NCBI GenBank assembly: GCA_027491315.1
Contig: JAIXWL010000010.1
Span: 62,001-126,000, forward strand
Source: Cytophagaceae bacterium
Lineage (GTDB): Bacteria > Bacteroidota > Bacteroidia > Cytophagales > Spirosomataceae
Length of the DNA: 64,000 nucleotides
Direction of reading: 5' to 3'
Shown here: one piece after another, positions 1 to 10,567 of the stretch
How the letters are laid out: the number at the start of each line of letters is the position of its first letter
How positions within the stretch are numbered: position 1 is the stretch's first letter
The notes under the pieces: model-generated
Database searches by the model: none
The model's input: only the letters and a program-made list of their open reading frames with translations
Told to the model about the DNA's origin: nothing
Translations under genes and position numbers: made by a program

Positions 1-201
1 TAATAAGGTATTGATGGAATCACCTAACCATTGGAAAATGGCTTGACCAGTATCTGTCTTCAGGATAAAAACCGCTAAAAAAATCTGTAATAGTAAACCT
101 ACACCCACCGTCCGATAATTAATCGCCTTGCGGTTATTGGACATTAAAAATGAAACTCCTAGAATTAAAACAATCCCCAATAGCCCCGTAAATCTTTCCA
201 T
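1..201 (-). CDS. NupC/CNT nucleoside transporter, N-terminal part (runs off window)
   Basis: The reverse strand opens with ATG at 201-199 and stays open for 67 codons to the window edge. The translation begins MERFTGLLGIVLILGVSFL and continues with SNNRKAINYRTVGVGL and a hydrophobic stretch ending in KTDTGQAIFQWLGD. Two membrane helices separated by the SNNRKAI(N/Y)xRTV motif are typical of the N-terminus of concentrative nucleoside transporters (CNT/NupC), which import nucleosides with H+ or Na+. Only about one sixth of the protein is present, so substrate preference cannot be judged. It lies downstream of ppk1 on the same strand, with a 26-nt gap. Confidence 0.8.
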   Translation of the reverse strand, partial: MERFTGLLGIVLILGVSFLMSNNRKAINYRTVGVGLLLQIFLAVFILKTDTGQAIFQWLGDSINTLL

Positions 202-227
202 AATGATATATTGATGTTGATGTATGC

Positions 228-2516
228 CTAAATTTTACCTTCCAATGTAACTGTAAATTGATCAAATGGCAATTGGCTCACCAAATCATCTTCTTTTATT
301 TCATAAAACGCCTGATGGATATTAAATGGATCGTTACTTTCCACTTTCCAATAGGATCCATCTTCCTGCATTTCATAAGAATTAACCGTATCTCTTAAAT
401 TCCAAAGTAAAATGGTAATAGCCATATTTTTAGCCCTTGGATTAACTAATTCAAATAAAGATTCAATTCGACGATCGAAACTACGAACCATCACATCAGC
501 CGAACCTCCATATACTTTAGGTTCGCCTGCATTATGAAAATAGTAAATACGAGTATGCTCTAGATAATTACCTACAATGGATTTAATATAAATGTTCTCT
601 GACAATCCTTTTCTTTGAGGTCTTAAACAACAGATTCCTCGGACAATCAATAATACAGGAACTCCCACCCTGGATGCTTCATAAAGCATTTCCATGGTAT
701 GCGTATCTTGCAATGAATTGATTTTCAAACAAATACCAGAAGGTAAACCATTTTGATGGTTTTCCATTTCTGTTCGAATCATTTCCAATAAACGATTACG
801 CATATCACGAGGAGCCGTAATTAAATGCTCGTAATGCGTTGGCATGGAATGTCCTGTAATAACATTGAAAAACTCAGAGATGTCCTGGGTAATCCGACTA
901 TCCGTAGTTAATAAACCGATATCGGTATAAAGCTTGGCGGTATCTTCATTATAATTTCCTGAGGAAAGGTGTGCATAACTCATCACGTAATTTCCCTCAT
1001 TACGAATTACTTGTAAGAGTTTAGTATGCGTTTTTAACCCAGGAATACCATAGATCACAAAACAACCCGCCTTTTGTAATTTAGTCGCTTCACGAATGTT
1101 ATTTTCCTCATCAAAGCGAGCTTTTACCTCAAATAAAACCGATACGTGTTTCCCTTGCTCAGCCGCGCGTAATAAGGCATGAGAAATTCTAGAATTCTTA
1201 GAAATACGATACAAGGTAATTTTGATGGCCAATACATTGGGATCATCTGCCGCTTGGTCTAGTAATTGAACCACGGGGTCAAAATTATTATACGGGTGAT
1301 GAAGTAAAATATCACCACGCTTCATGGTCTCAAAAATATCATCAATCTTCACCGATTTTAAGCCTAAGGCTGGAACCACTGGAGGATTAGAAGCCATTTT
1401 ACCCTTGAATTCAGGATGTTTGACTATTTGCCAAAATGCGGTAAAATCCAAAATGGATGACTTGATGAATATATCAGATTTCTCAAGGGACCATCGTTTC
1501 AACATTTCTTCAAGAAGATACTCAGAATGCTCTTTCTCTACTTCTACCCTGGTCACACGGCCCAAACGACGATCTTTTATTTTCTTTTTTATCTCATCTA
1601 CAAAATCAATTTCTGCATCTTCATGCTCTACCACATCAAAATCACCATTTCTTGTGATACGGAATAAGGTAGTAGATTCAATTTCAACATTTCGGTAAAG
1701 CACCTGTAAATGATGACGAATTAATTGTTCTATCGGCAAAAAAAGCACTTTGTCATCTCGTTCAATCACATAGAATCTGGCCAAATTCAAAGGAATTTGA
1801 ACGAAAGAAATCTTTTTATCTTTCTCTGACTTATGCTTTCCGAGATTTTTCTTATCGGAATTTCCTATGGTAACTACTCCAAAAATTAAAGTTTTGGCCA
1901 ATAAGCTTGGAAATGTATGCGTATGGTCAAAAACCATGGGAGTGAGCATTGGATAAATGGTCCGATGGAAATAGGTTTCCACCTCTTGCATTTCCTCCGA
2001 ACTAAGGTCATCCAAATTAGCCATCAATAGTCCATTTTCAGGAAAAAGAGGCAGTATTTCTTCAATAAATAAACGATGCTTTTCTAGACTAAATTCTTGT
2101 GCAGCTGCAATCAAGGTCTGTTTGAAAGGAATTTCCCTCAATCCAGAGTAGTCGGTTCGCTCCTTACCAAAATCAATGTAATTATATAATGAACCAATAC
2201 GAATGGTAAAAAACTCATCTAAATTAGAAGCCGTAATTGCTAAGAACTTTAGTCGGTCAAATAAAGTCCTTTGATTATCTCTTGCTTGATCTAAAACTCG
2301 TTCATCAAATTTCAACCAAGATAAATCCCTCGAAATAAATTTAGATTTTGCAATAATGTCTTTCGACTTCTGCATGGCCTTCTCTACTCGGCGAGAAGAA
2401 TCCCTAGGAGCCACTAAATTGATCTTCCAATTCTTAGGCTTTAGTAATGACAAAAGATTCCCTGTGGAGGAATCTTTTGTATCGCTATGTTTAGTTGCTT
2501 TATTCGAATGATCCAT
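228..2516 (-). CDS. ppk1: Polyphosphate kinase 1
   Basis: Catalyses reversible transfer of the ATP gamma-phosphate to polyphosphate. The conserved PPK1 core starts near residue 60 (SRDLSWLKFDERVL, then ASNLDEFFTIRI). The two histidines of the active centre are visible: GLKTHTKLL (H497), the phospho-accepting one, and YYFHNAGEPKVYGG (H661). About 60 residues precede the core, longer than in E. coli PPK1, lysine-rich and poorly conserved. I chose the ATG at 2516, 7 nt after the stop of the upstream small gene. An ATG at 2552 would add 12 residues and overlap that gene by 29 nt; it cannot be excluded. Last gene of the gyrB operon on this strand. Confidence 0.93.
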   Translation of the reverse strand: MDHSNKATKHSDTKDSSTGNLLSLLKPKNWKINLVAPRDSSRRVEKAMQKSKDIIAKSKFISRDLSWLKFDERVLDQARDNQRTLFDRLKFLAITASNLDEFFTIRIGSLYNYIDFGKERTDYSGLREIPFKQTLIAAAQEFSLEKHRLFIEEILPLFPENGLLMANLDDLSSEEMQEVETYFHRTIYPMLTPMVFDHTHTFPSLLAKTLIFGVVTIGNSDKKNLGKHKSEKDKKISFVQIPLNLARFYVIERDDKVLFLPIEQLIRHHLQVLYRNVEIESTTLFRITRNGDFDVVEHEDAEIDFVDEIKKKIKDRRLGRVTRVEVEKEHSEYLLEEMLKRWSLEKSDIFIKSSILDFTAFWQIVKHPEFKGKMASNPPVVPALGLKSVKIDDIFETMKRGDILLHHPYNNFDPVVQLLDQAADDPNVLAIKITLYRISKNSRISHALLRAAEQGKHVSVLFEVKARFDEENNIREATKLQKAGCFVIYGIPGLKTHTKLLQVIRNEGNYVMSYAHLSSGNYNEDTAKLYTDIGLLTTDSRITQDISEFFNVITGHSMPTHYEHLITAPRDMRNRLLEMIRTEMENHQNGLPSGICLKINSLQDTHTMEMLYEASRVGVPVLLIVRGICCLRPQRKGLSENIYIKSIVGNYLEHTRIYYFHNAGEPKVYGGSADVMVRSFDRRIESLFELVNPRAKNMAITILLWNLRDTVNSYEMQEDGSYWKVESNDPFNIHQAFYEIKEDDLVSQLPFDQFTVTLEGKI

Positions 2517-2523
2517 TATTAAT

Positions 2524-2736
2524 TTAGGCATTTGATTGCTTAATTGCTTCATAATCTGAGCCTAATCTACCTACCTCATGAAGCAGGTATCGTTGAAGCT
2601 CGGCATTAAAAACTTTCTTTTCCTCCTCGTCCAAACTGGCATAAAAGTCCTTTAATTCTTGGTTGATGGCTTTCTTCTCAGTTTCGTCTGCCGCATTAAT
2701 GGCTCTGACATGGTAAGACTTAAAATCAAACTTCAT
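2524..2736 (-). CDS. Small conserved-looking protein, unknown function (70 aa)
   Basis: A 70-residue, highly charged protein, predicted largely helical, beginning MKFDFKSYHVRAINAADETE and rich in Glu, Lys and Leu, with no signal peptide, Cys or membrane segment. It sits 3 nt after gyrB and just before ppk1, so it is probably translated from the gyrB message. I do not recognise a named family. The codon use matches its neighbours and the frame is tightly packed between two real genes, which supports it being a gene. A role next to gyrase or polyphosphate kinase is only suggested by position. Confidence 0.75.
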   Translation of the reverse strand: MKFDFKSYHVRAINAADETEKKAINQELKDFYASLDEEEKKVFNAELQRYLLHEVGRLGSDYEAIKQSNA

Positions 2737-2739
2737 AAC

Positions 2740-4740
<2,001 letters not shown>

Positions 4741-4792
4741 CTATTTCCATAGGACAGTCCTCTAAAAATTCTTGAATTAATTTTTTAAAAAT

Positions 4793-4841
4793 AAGGATTT
4801 TTTCCCTGAAAAACTAGCAATACTTCAGGGAAAAAATCCTT
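4793..4841 (-). terminator. Rho-independent terminator of purH
   Basis: An 18-bp perfect inverted repeat, AAGGATTTTTTCCCTGAA at 4793-4810 and its complement at 4824-4841, with a 13-nt loop. On the minus strand the stem is followed by ATTTTTAAAAAATT. It begins 7 nt past the purH stop codon and separates purH from gyrB. Confidence 0.85.
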
Positions 4842-4847
4842 GTAATA

Positions 4848-6368
4848 TTAGTGTTTGAAATGACGAATTCCCGTCATGACCATCGCCATTTGATGAGCAT
4901 TACAGAAATCAATGGAATCTTGATCCTTGATAGATCCTCCTGGCTGCGTAACAGCCACCACACCTGCTTTACTAGCAATCTCCACACAGTCTGGGAATGG
5001 GAAAAAAGCATCAGATGCCATCACCGAACCCTGTAAATCAAAACCGAATTCTTTGGCTTTTTCTATGGCCTGCTTCAAAGCATCCACACGAGAGGTTTGA
5101 CCCACTCCAGAGGCCAATAATTGCCCTTCTTTTGCTAAAACAATAGTATTGGATTTGGTATGCTTACAGATTTTCAAGGCAAAAGCCAAAGCTCTTTTTT
5201 GCTCCTCCGTCGGCGCTACCGTGGTAACCGTTTTAAAATCAGCTACCCCTTCCATCACTAAATCTTTATCTTGTTCCAACACCCCATTCAACAGGGTCTT
5301 AAACATTACCTTTGGAAACTCAACTTGATTTCTTTTTAAAAGAATTCGATTCTTTTTTGTTTTTAATATGGCCAATGCCTCCTCTGTAAACGATGGAGCA
5401 ATTAATATTTCACAAAACAATGGATTGATGGATTCAGCAGCTGCCTTATCTACTTCTTGGTTAGTCGCTAAAACACCACCAAATGCCGATACCGGATCGC
5501 ATGCCAAGGCTTTATCATAAGCCTCTTTGACCGAATTACCTGTTGCCACGCCACAAGCATTCATATGTTTGATGATAACAAAGGCTGTTTCTTCAAATTC
5601 ATCCAATAAAGACAAACAAGCGTCTACGTCAACTAAGTTATTGTATGACAATTCTTTACCATGCAATTTGTCAAACAAAGCCGCTAAATCTCCATAAAAT
5701 TTACCTTGCTGGTGAGGGTTTTCTCCATAACGTAAGGAATGGGAGGGCAAAGTAGTATAATTGGCTAAGTCAGCAGATTCTCCAGCGAAATAACGCTGAA
5801 TGGCACCATCATAATGGGAGGAAACCGCAAATGCCTTTTGAGCAAAACTTCTTCTTTGTTCCAAGGTAGTGCCTGCTCCATTCACTTCAAAAATGGAAGA
5901 AACCTCAGCATATTGATCTCTTGATGACACAATTAACACATCGGCAAAATTTTTCGCCGCACCACGGATTAAGGAGATTCCTCCAATATCAATTTTCTCA
6001 ATAATATCTTCATCAGAAGCTCCTGAAGCTACCGTTTCTTCAAATGGATATAAATCCACCATGACCAAATCCAAAGCAGGAATCTCGTATTGTTTAGCTA
6101 CTTCTACATCAGAAGCATTATCACGACGGTATAAAATACCTCCAAAAACCTTAGGGTGTAAAGTTTTCACACGTCCTCCAAATATGGATGGATATCCTGT
6201 TAAATCCTCCACCGCAATCACGGGAATTCCCAAATCTTCAATAAAGGATTGAGTTCCTCCGGTTGAATATAAGGTCACTCCTTCTTCATGAAGCTTTTGA
6301 ATGATTGGTGCTAAACCATCTTTGTAATAAACAGAAATTAAGGCTGATTGAATTTTTTTAATCGACAT
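4848..6368 (-). CDS. purH: Bifunctional AICAR formyltransferase / IMP cyclohydrolase
   Basis: Carries out the last two steps of purine biosynthesis: formylation of AICAR with 10-formyl-THF, then ring closure to IMP. The N-terminal MGS-like IMP cyclohydrolase domain has YSTGGTQSFIEDLGIPV and GGRVKTLHPKVFGGIL; the C-terminal transformylase has SLRYGENPHQQG and the catalytic-region motif VIIKHMNACGVATG. The C-terminus ends in an RHFKH motif typical of the family. I chose ATG 6368, giving 506 aa that start MSIKKIQSALISVYYK; an in-frame upstream start at 6395 adds nine residues (MWLHLFPSP) not expected in PurH. Monocistronic, with its own terminator. Confidence 0.95.
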   Translation of the reverse strand: MSIKKIQSALISVYYKDGLAPIIQKLHEEGVTLYSTGGTQSFIEDLGIPVIAVEDLTGYPSIFGGRVKTLHPKVFGGILYRRDNASDVEVAKQYEIPALDLVMVDLYPFEETVASGASDEDIIEKIDIGGISLIRGAAKNFADVLIVSSRDQYAEVSSIFEVNGAGTTLEQRRSFAQKAFAVSSHYDGAIQRYFAGESADLANYTTLPSHSLRYGENPHQQGKFYGDLAALFDKLHGKELSYNNLVDVDACLSLLDEFEETAFVIIKHMNACGVATGNSVKEAYDKALACDPVSAFGGVLATNQEVDKAAAESINPLFCEILIAPSFTEEALAILKTKKNRILLKRNQVEFPKVMFKTLLNGVLEQDKDLVMEGVADFKTVTTVAPTEEQKRALAFALKICKHTKSNTIVLAKEGQLLASGVGQTSRVDALKQAIEKAKEFGFDLQGSVMASDAFFPFPDCVEIASKAGVVAVTQPGGSIKDQDSIDFCNAHQMAMVMTGIRHFKH

Positions 6369-6500
6369 GGGGCTTGGAAATAAATGAAGCCACAAAGGTA
6401 CGAATTAAAACAAAAACCGACTAATCTTAATGCGATTGCTTAATAGTGTTTTGGGGAGAATTGCTAACAAAAACCAAGTCTGAATGACTTTCAATAAAAA

Positions 6501-6528
6501 GGGAATCCAATTCTTACATTGGATTCCC
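6501..6528 (-). terminator. Terminator of the KduD-GH88 operon
   Basis: A perfect 11-bp inverted repeat, GGGAATCCAAT (6501-6511) and ATTGGATTCCC (6518-6528), with a 6-nt loop. On the minus strand it is followed directly by TTTTTATTGA. It lies about 20 nt downstream of the GH88 stop codon. Confidence 0.85.
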
Positions 6529-6548
6529 TAGATTTCGCTTCAAGCTGT

Positions 6549-7721
6549 TTATTTTCTACCTTTTTTAGTCAAGGCTTCATAACGTAAAAGACTTTCTAAA
6601 AAATAATAGTCGGCATACACCAATGGCACATCTATCTCAGAATTAAGAGACTTAGCCCCTACACAATGTTTAATTAAGAAATTATTATTCTCTCCCAAAG
6701 CCGCCCTATAAGCCGGGCTAGATAAGGCGCTTAACATGGTGACAGCATCTTGGAAATACCGTTTACCCTTGGCACCAGCATAGGTACTCAACTCGAACAA
6801 TGCCGAAGCTGTGATGGCACCTGCTGAAGCATCTCGTTCCTCGTTGGGAATATTAGGTGCATAAAAATCCCAATATGGAATTTTATCTGCAGGTAAATTG
6901 GGATGGTTCAAATAGTAATCTGCAATATTTTGAGCAAATTCCAAGTACTTCTTATTCTTCGTCTCTCGGTACATGGTGGTAAATCCGTAAATCGCCCAAG
7001 CATGTCCACGGGTCCAAGTAGATTCATCTTGGTAACCTTGATGTTGTTTCTTGGCTAGTACCTTTCCCTCTTCATCATATAAAATCACGTGATAGCTGGA
7101 GTAATCCGGTCGGAAATGATGCTTGATTGTGTTTTCAGCATGGGTAATGGCTATGTCATGAAATCGCTTATCGCCTGTTTCGCGTGAAGCCCAAAAAAGC
7201 AATTCCAGGTTCATCATATTATCAATGATAACAGGGTATTTAAATCCACCTTTAAAGCTATTCCATGATTTTATCAGTCCAACTTTAGGGTCGAAACGAG
7301 TTGCCAAGGATTTAGCTGATTGAATCAAAACCTGCTTGGCCTGAGGATCCTTGGTCAAACGTAATTGATTTCCAAAGGAATCAAACATCATAAAACCTAA
7401 ATCATGTGTTCCTTTATTGAATTGCTCCTTTTTAACAGCTGCCGTCCATAACCTAGCCGCTTTCTCCCACTGAGGATCTTTCGTTTTTTCAAATAAAAAC
7501 CAAAGGCTTCCTGGAAAGAAACCAGAACACCACCAGCTGGATGGCATATTTCGATAGGTTCCATCCGGACGGGCTGAATGAACCGTAGTACTCGTATCTG
7601 GGTGATCGGCCAACATACGTTGGTACTGTTGACCAGCCAAGGCAAACTGTTTGTTTACATCAATTTTCTGAGCCATGAGCCCAGTACTGATGAAACACAA
7701 AATTAAATAGACATATCTCAT
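6549..7721 (-). CDS. GH88 family unsaturated glucuronyl hydrolase
   Basis: A secreted hydrolase (390 aa; signal peptide MRYVYLILCFISTGLMAQ with a clear A-x-A-like end). The family removes 4,5-unsaturated uronic acids from the non-reducing end of oligosaccharides left by polysaccharide lyases, by hydrating the double bond. Visible landmarks are SSWWCSGFFPGSLWFL, THDLGFMMFDSFGN (catalytic-acid position), YPVIIDNMMNLELLFWAS (second Asp) and TWTRGHAWAIYGF. The paired aspartates in DLGFM and IIDNMMN match GH88. It is 64 nt downstream of a KduD-like gene on the same strand, so the pair likely processes an unsaturated uronate. The parent polysaccharide (glycosaminoglycan, ulvan, xanthan or other) cannot be told from this sequence. 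Confidence 0.88.
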   Translation of the reverse strand: MRYVYLILCFISTGLMAQKIDVNKQFALAGQQYQRMLADHPDTSTTVHSARPDGTYRNMPSSWWCSGFFPGSLWFLFEKTKDPQWEKAARLWTAAVKKEQFNKGTHDLGFMMFDSFGNQLRLTKDPQAKQVLIQSAKSLATRFDPKVGLIKSWNSFKGGFKYPVIIDNMMNLELLFWASRETGDKRFHDIAITHAENTIKHHFRPDYSSYHVILYDEEGKVLAKKQHQGYQDESTWTRGHAWAIYGFTTMYRETKNKKYLEFAQNIADYYLNHPNLPADKIPYWDFYAPNIPNEERDASAGAITASALFELSTYAGAKGKRYFQDAVTMLSALSSPAYRAALGENNNFLIKHCVGAKSLNSEIDVPLVYADYYFLESLLRYEALTKKGRK

Positions 7722-7785
7722 AGGTTTGTAATTTGTTTCAAGGAGTTAAAATTGAATAAGACAATTTAGCAAATACAATATAATG

Positions 7786-8541
7786 TTATCTTCCCATCCA
7801 TCCTCCGTCTACTGTCAAAATAGTTCCATGAACATAGTTTGATGCTTCGGAGGCCAAGAATACCAAGGGGCCTTTGAAATCATCAGGGCTCCCCCATCTT
7901 CCCGCGGGAATTCGACTAAGGATGGAAGTGCTACGGTCAGGATCGTCCCTAAGAGCAGCAGTATTGTCAGTGGCAATATAGCCCGGAGCAATGGCATTCA
8001 CATTAATACCTTTGGAGGCCCACTCGTTAGCTAAGGCCATGGTCAAACGGGCTATACCTCCTTTACTTGCGGCATAACCTGGCACATTGATGCCTCCCTG
8101 AAAACTTAATAAAGAAGCAGTAAAAATGATTTTTCCGGAACCTTGTTTCAGCATGATTCGACCAATTTCTCGACTTAAAATAAACTGGGAGCTTAAGTTG
8201 ACTTCCAATACTTCATCCCAATATTCATCGGAATGTTCGGCAGCAGGATCACGTAAAATAGTCCCCGCATTATTAACTAAAATATCGATTCTTGGGAAGT
8301 CGAAACTGACATTTTTTATAAGTTGATACAAAGACTCACGGTTAGAAAAATCAGCTTGATAGGCTTTAAATTTCCGACCTAAAGCAAGCACTTCTTTCTC
8401 TATTTCCGAGCCCTGCAATTCCAAATTGGCTGAAACACCAATGATGTCCGCACCAGCCTCAGCTAAGCCGATGGCCATAGCCTTTCCTATACCTCTTTTG
8501 CATCCCGTTACCAATGCAAGCTTTCCACTTAAATCAAACAT
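7786..8541 (-). CDS. kduD: KduD-like SDR (2-deoxy-D-gluconate 3-/5-keto-uronate dehydrogenase)
   Basis: A classical short-chain dehydrogenase of 251 aa. It has the Rossmann glycine motif VTGCKRGIGKAMAIGLAEAGA, NNAG, the catalytic Ser in TASLLSFQG and YxxxK in GYAASKGG. It ends VHGTILTVDGGWMGR, the KduD-like C-terminus. KduD reduces 5-keto-4-deoxyuronate-type intermediates to 2-keto-3-deoxygluconate in pectin and other unsaturated-uronate catabolism. The neighbouring GH88 enzyme releases exactly such unsaturated uronates, which supports the call. A plain gluconate 5-dehydrogenase is the main alternative. No KduI, KdgK or KdgA is in the window. Confidence 0.8.
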   Translation of the reverse strand: MFDLSGKLALVTGCKRGIGKAMAIGLAEAGADIIGVSANLELQGSEIEKEVLALGRKFKAYQADFSNRESLYQLIKNVSFDFPRIDILVNNAGTILRDPAAEHSDEYWDEVLEVNLSSQFILSREIGRIMLKQGSGKIIFTASLLSFQGGINVPGYAASKGGIARLTMALANEWASKGINVNAIAPGYIATDNTAALRDDPDRSTSILSRIPAGRWGSPDDFKGPLVFLASEASNYVHGTILTVDGGWMGR

Positions 8542-8714
8542 CTATTTCTCTATTTTACTTTCAAAAGCCTAATTATAGATAAAATTACTCTTTAAGCCTA
8601 AAATACATGTTGTAAAACATGGTGGTTGGAATCTCATCAATTATTTGATAATGATTCAATTATTGATTTAACGCAAGTTTATATTAAAATAAAACGTGCA
8701 ATTTTAAGACTCAA

Positions 8715-8939
8715 ATGGATAAGCATATGACTAAAAAACCAAATCATGTAGTTCCTACTCTTTCGGGAGCTTGGTCAGTTAAAAAATTAGGATCATCCAA
8801 AGCCGTCAGAAATTTCGATAGCCGAGAAAAAGCAATTCAGTTTGGCCAAGAATTAAGTAAATCTGAAAAAAATGATTTTTATGTCCATAAAATAAATGGC
8901 ATTGTAGAGAAAAAAATCTCCTATAAAACCCATTTATAG
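8715..8939 (+). CDS. DUF2188-like small protein
   Basis: A 74-aa basic protein with the DUF2188 pattern: NHVVPTLSGAWSVKKLGSS, then a conserved helix (FDSREKAIQFGQELSKSE), then VHKINGIVEKKISY. Function of the family is unknown. It ends 2 nt before the start of the next gene, so the two are almost certainly co-translated. The DNA is visibly more AT-rich than the flanking sugar genes, which suggests an acquired cassette. A start at the second ATG (8727) is equally possible. Confidence 0.7.
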   Translation: MDKHMTKKPNHVVPTLSGAWSVKKLGSSKAVRNFDSREKAIQFGQELSKSEKNDFYVHKINGIVEKKISYKTHL

Positions 8940-8941
8940 GT

Positions 8942-9580
8942 ATGGGTTATGAAAAGAATATATTTATCAATTGTCCGTTTGACGCTGAATTTATTGATAA
9001 TCTTTTAAAACCAACTTTATTTATCATTCTTAAAAATGGATTTAATCCAAGGATTTCTCTTGAATTTTTTGATTCAGGTCAATCAAGAATTTTAAAAATT
9101 ACTGAAATCATCAAACAGTGCCAATACAGTATTCATGATATTTCAAAAGTAAAATCTAGAGCGATAAATGAATTTGCTCGAATGAATATGCCATTTGAAC
9201 TTGGTATTGATTATGGTCTCAGGTATTCGGGAAAAAAAACATTCGAAACAAAGCAATTTTTGATTTTGGAAGCGGAAAAATACGAATACATGCCTGCATT
9301 GTCAGATATTAGTGGGTTTGACACCAAGGCTCATAAGAATGAAACAAAAGAACTCTTCAAATGCCTCTATTCATGGTTTAGTGAAACATTAAAAATAAAC
9401 AAACAAGACCCACCTGGGAAAATAATTGATGAGTTCATGGAATTCAATTCAAGATTATTGGATGAAAAACTAGATCAACTACAAGATGAAACCTTAGCCT
9501 TGGATTACATCCAGCATATCACAATTCCTGAATATATTCAGGAAATAAAAGGTCAATTTAATTTTAAAAATGAAATCTGA
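8942..9580 (+). CDS. TIR/nucleoside-deoxyribosyltransferase-like protein, possible defence effector
   Basis: A 212-aa soluble protein. The N-terminal half begins IFINCPFDAEFIDNLLKP, continues with NPRISLEFFDSGQSR and the motif YSIHDISKVKSRAINEFARM, then NMPFELGIDYGLR. A beta strand at the start, an HD(I/L)S strand and a helix carrying (Y/F)ELG(I/L) resemble the TIR and nucleoside 2-deoxyribosyltransferase fold, in which the Glu of the (Y/F)ELG motif is catalytic (here E86). The C-terminal 80 residues look helical. I know this as a widespread but unnamed family; an enzymatic NAD or nucleotide-cleaving role is inference. Translated with the DUF2188 gene upstream; AT-rich like it; convergent with the AraC gene. 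Confidence 0.6.
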   Translation: MGYEKNIFINCPFDAEFIDNLLKPTLFIILKNGFNPRISLEFFDSGQSRILKITEIIKQCQYSIHDISKVKSRAINEFARMNMPFELGIDYGLRYSGKKTFETKQFLILEAEKYEYMPALSDISGFDTKAHKNETKELFKCLYSWFSETLKINKQDPPGKIIDEFMEFNSRLLDEKLDQLQDETLALDYIQHITIPEYIQEIKGQFNFKNEI

Positions 9581-9582
9581 AA

Positions 9583-10437
9583 TCAATTAATCTTCTTAAA
9601 CATCATCTTCCTATACATATTCGGACTTACTCCAATAGTCCTTTTAAATATTTTAGTAAAGTAAGATAAGGAATCAAAACCACAAGCAAAGGCAATATCT
9701 CCGATGCTAAGATCTTTAACTAACATTTTTTTTGCCTGAGTGATTCGATACTGATTGAGGTAATTCGTAAAACTCAACTGGGTTTTTGTTTTAAAATACC
9801 GACAAAATGCTTCCTTTGATAAATGGCATTGCTCAGAAATTTCCTGCAATGAAATGGGCCTCATATAATGACTTTCAACCCAATCTTTAACCAATCTCCA
9901 GCGTTGTTGGTCTCGCTGCGTGGGGTTTTCCCAGGTTGCAGTTTCATTCAAATAAACCCAACGCATTTCTTTTGCCAATACCTGAAAAACGGATAAAATC
10001 TCCATGAACTGATCAAAATGCGATTTATCTGGCAAAGCCATCAAGCGTTGACCCAATGCTACTTTCTTGTCCCCCTCAAAAACAATCCCCGTTTTTGCCA
10101 TTTCAAACAATGTTTTAATGGCGTGTAATTCTGGCACCTCTGACCAAGTCCTTCCTAAAAAGTCTTCCTTCATTTGCACCACTATTTTCCGATAAGGCAC
10201 TTTTAGTCCATAATCGAAATTTAAATGAGGCACATGAGGACCAATAAATACCAAATCACTTTGTTGATATTGACTCACATGACTCCCTACCCTTCTTGGC
10301 CCCGATTCTGCCTCTATATAAAGTAATTCATATTCAGGATGAGAATGCCATAAGTAAAAATCCTGAAGATGAGGAGTCTGCAAAATTCTAAATGAACTTT
10401 CCTCCTTGATTTGAACTGCCTCGAATTGTACTTTCAT
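9583..10437 (-). CDS. AraC-family transcriptional regulator with cupin sensor domain
   Basis: A 284-aa regulator. The N-terminal third is a cupin-type sugar-sensing fold (FYLWHSHPEYELLYIE, LVFIGPHVPHLNF). The C-terminal hundred residues form the two helix-turn-helix motifs of AraC/XylS proteins: ISLQEISEQCHLSKEAFCRYFK and IGDIAFACGFDSLSYFTKIFK, ending GVSPNMYRK. It is divergent from the PhyH gene with 130 nt between them, so it probably controls phyH and itself, and perhaps the uronate enzymes on either side. The ligand is unknown. Confidence 0.9.
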   Translation of the reverse strand: MKVQFEAVQIKEESSFRILQTPHLQDFYLWHSHPEYELLYIEAESGPRRVGSHVSQYQQSDLVFIGPHVPHLNFDYGLKVPYRKIVVQMKEDFLGRTWSEVPELHAIKTLFEMAKTGIVFEGDKKVALGQRLMALPDKSHFDQFMEILSVFQVLAKEMRWVYLNETATWENPTQRDQQRWRLVKDWVESHYMRPISLQEISEQCHLSKEAFCRYFKTKTQLSFTNYLNQYRITQAKKMLVKDLSIGDIAFACGFDSLSYFTKIFKRTIGVSPNMYRKMMFKKIN

Positions 10438-10567
10438 TTTATCAAAATTGATATATTAAATACTATACTACTCAATAAATATCAATATTGTTATAAAATT
10501 GGTTAATTCCATTTAAAAATCAGGAAATTCATCTAACTAACTTGCCACAACAAAAGCAAACCAAAGC

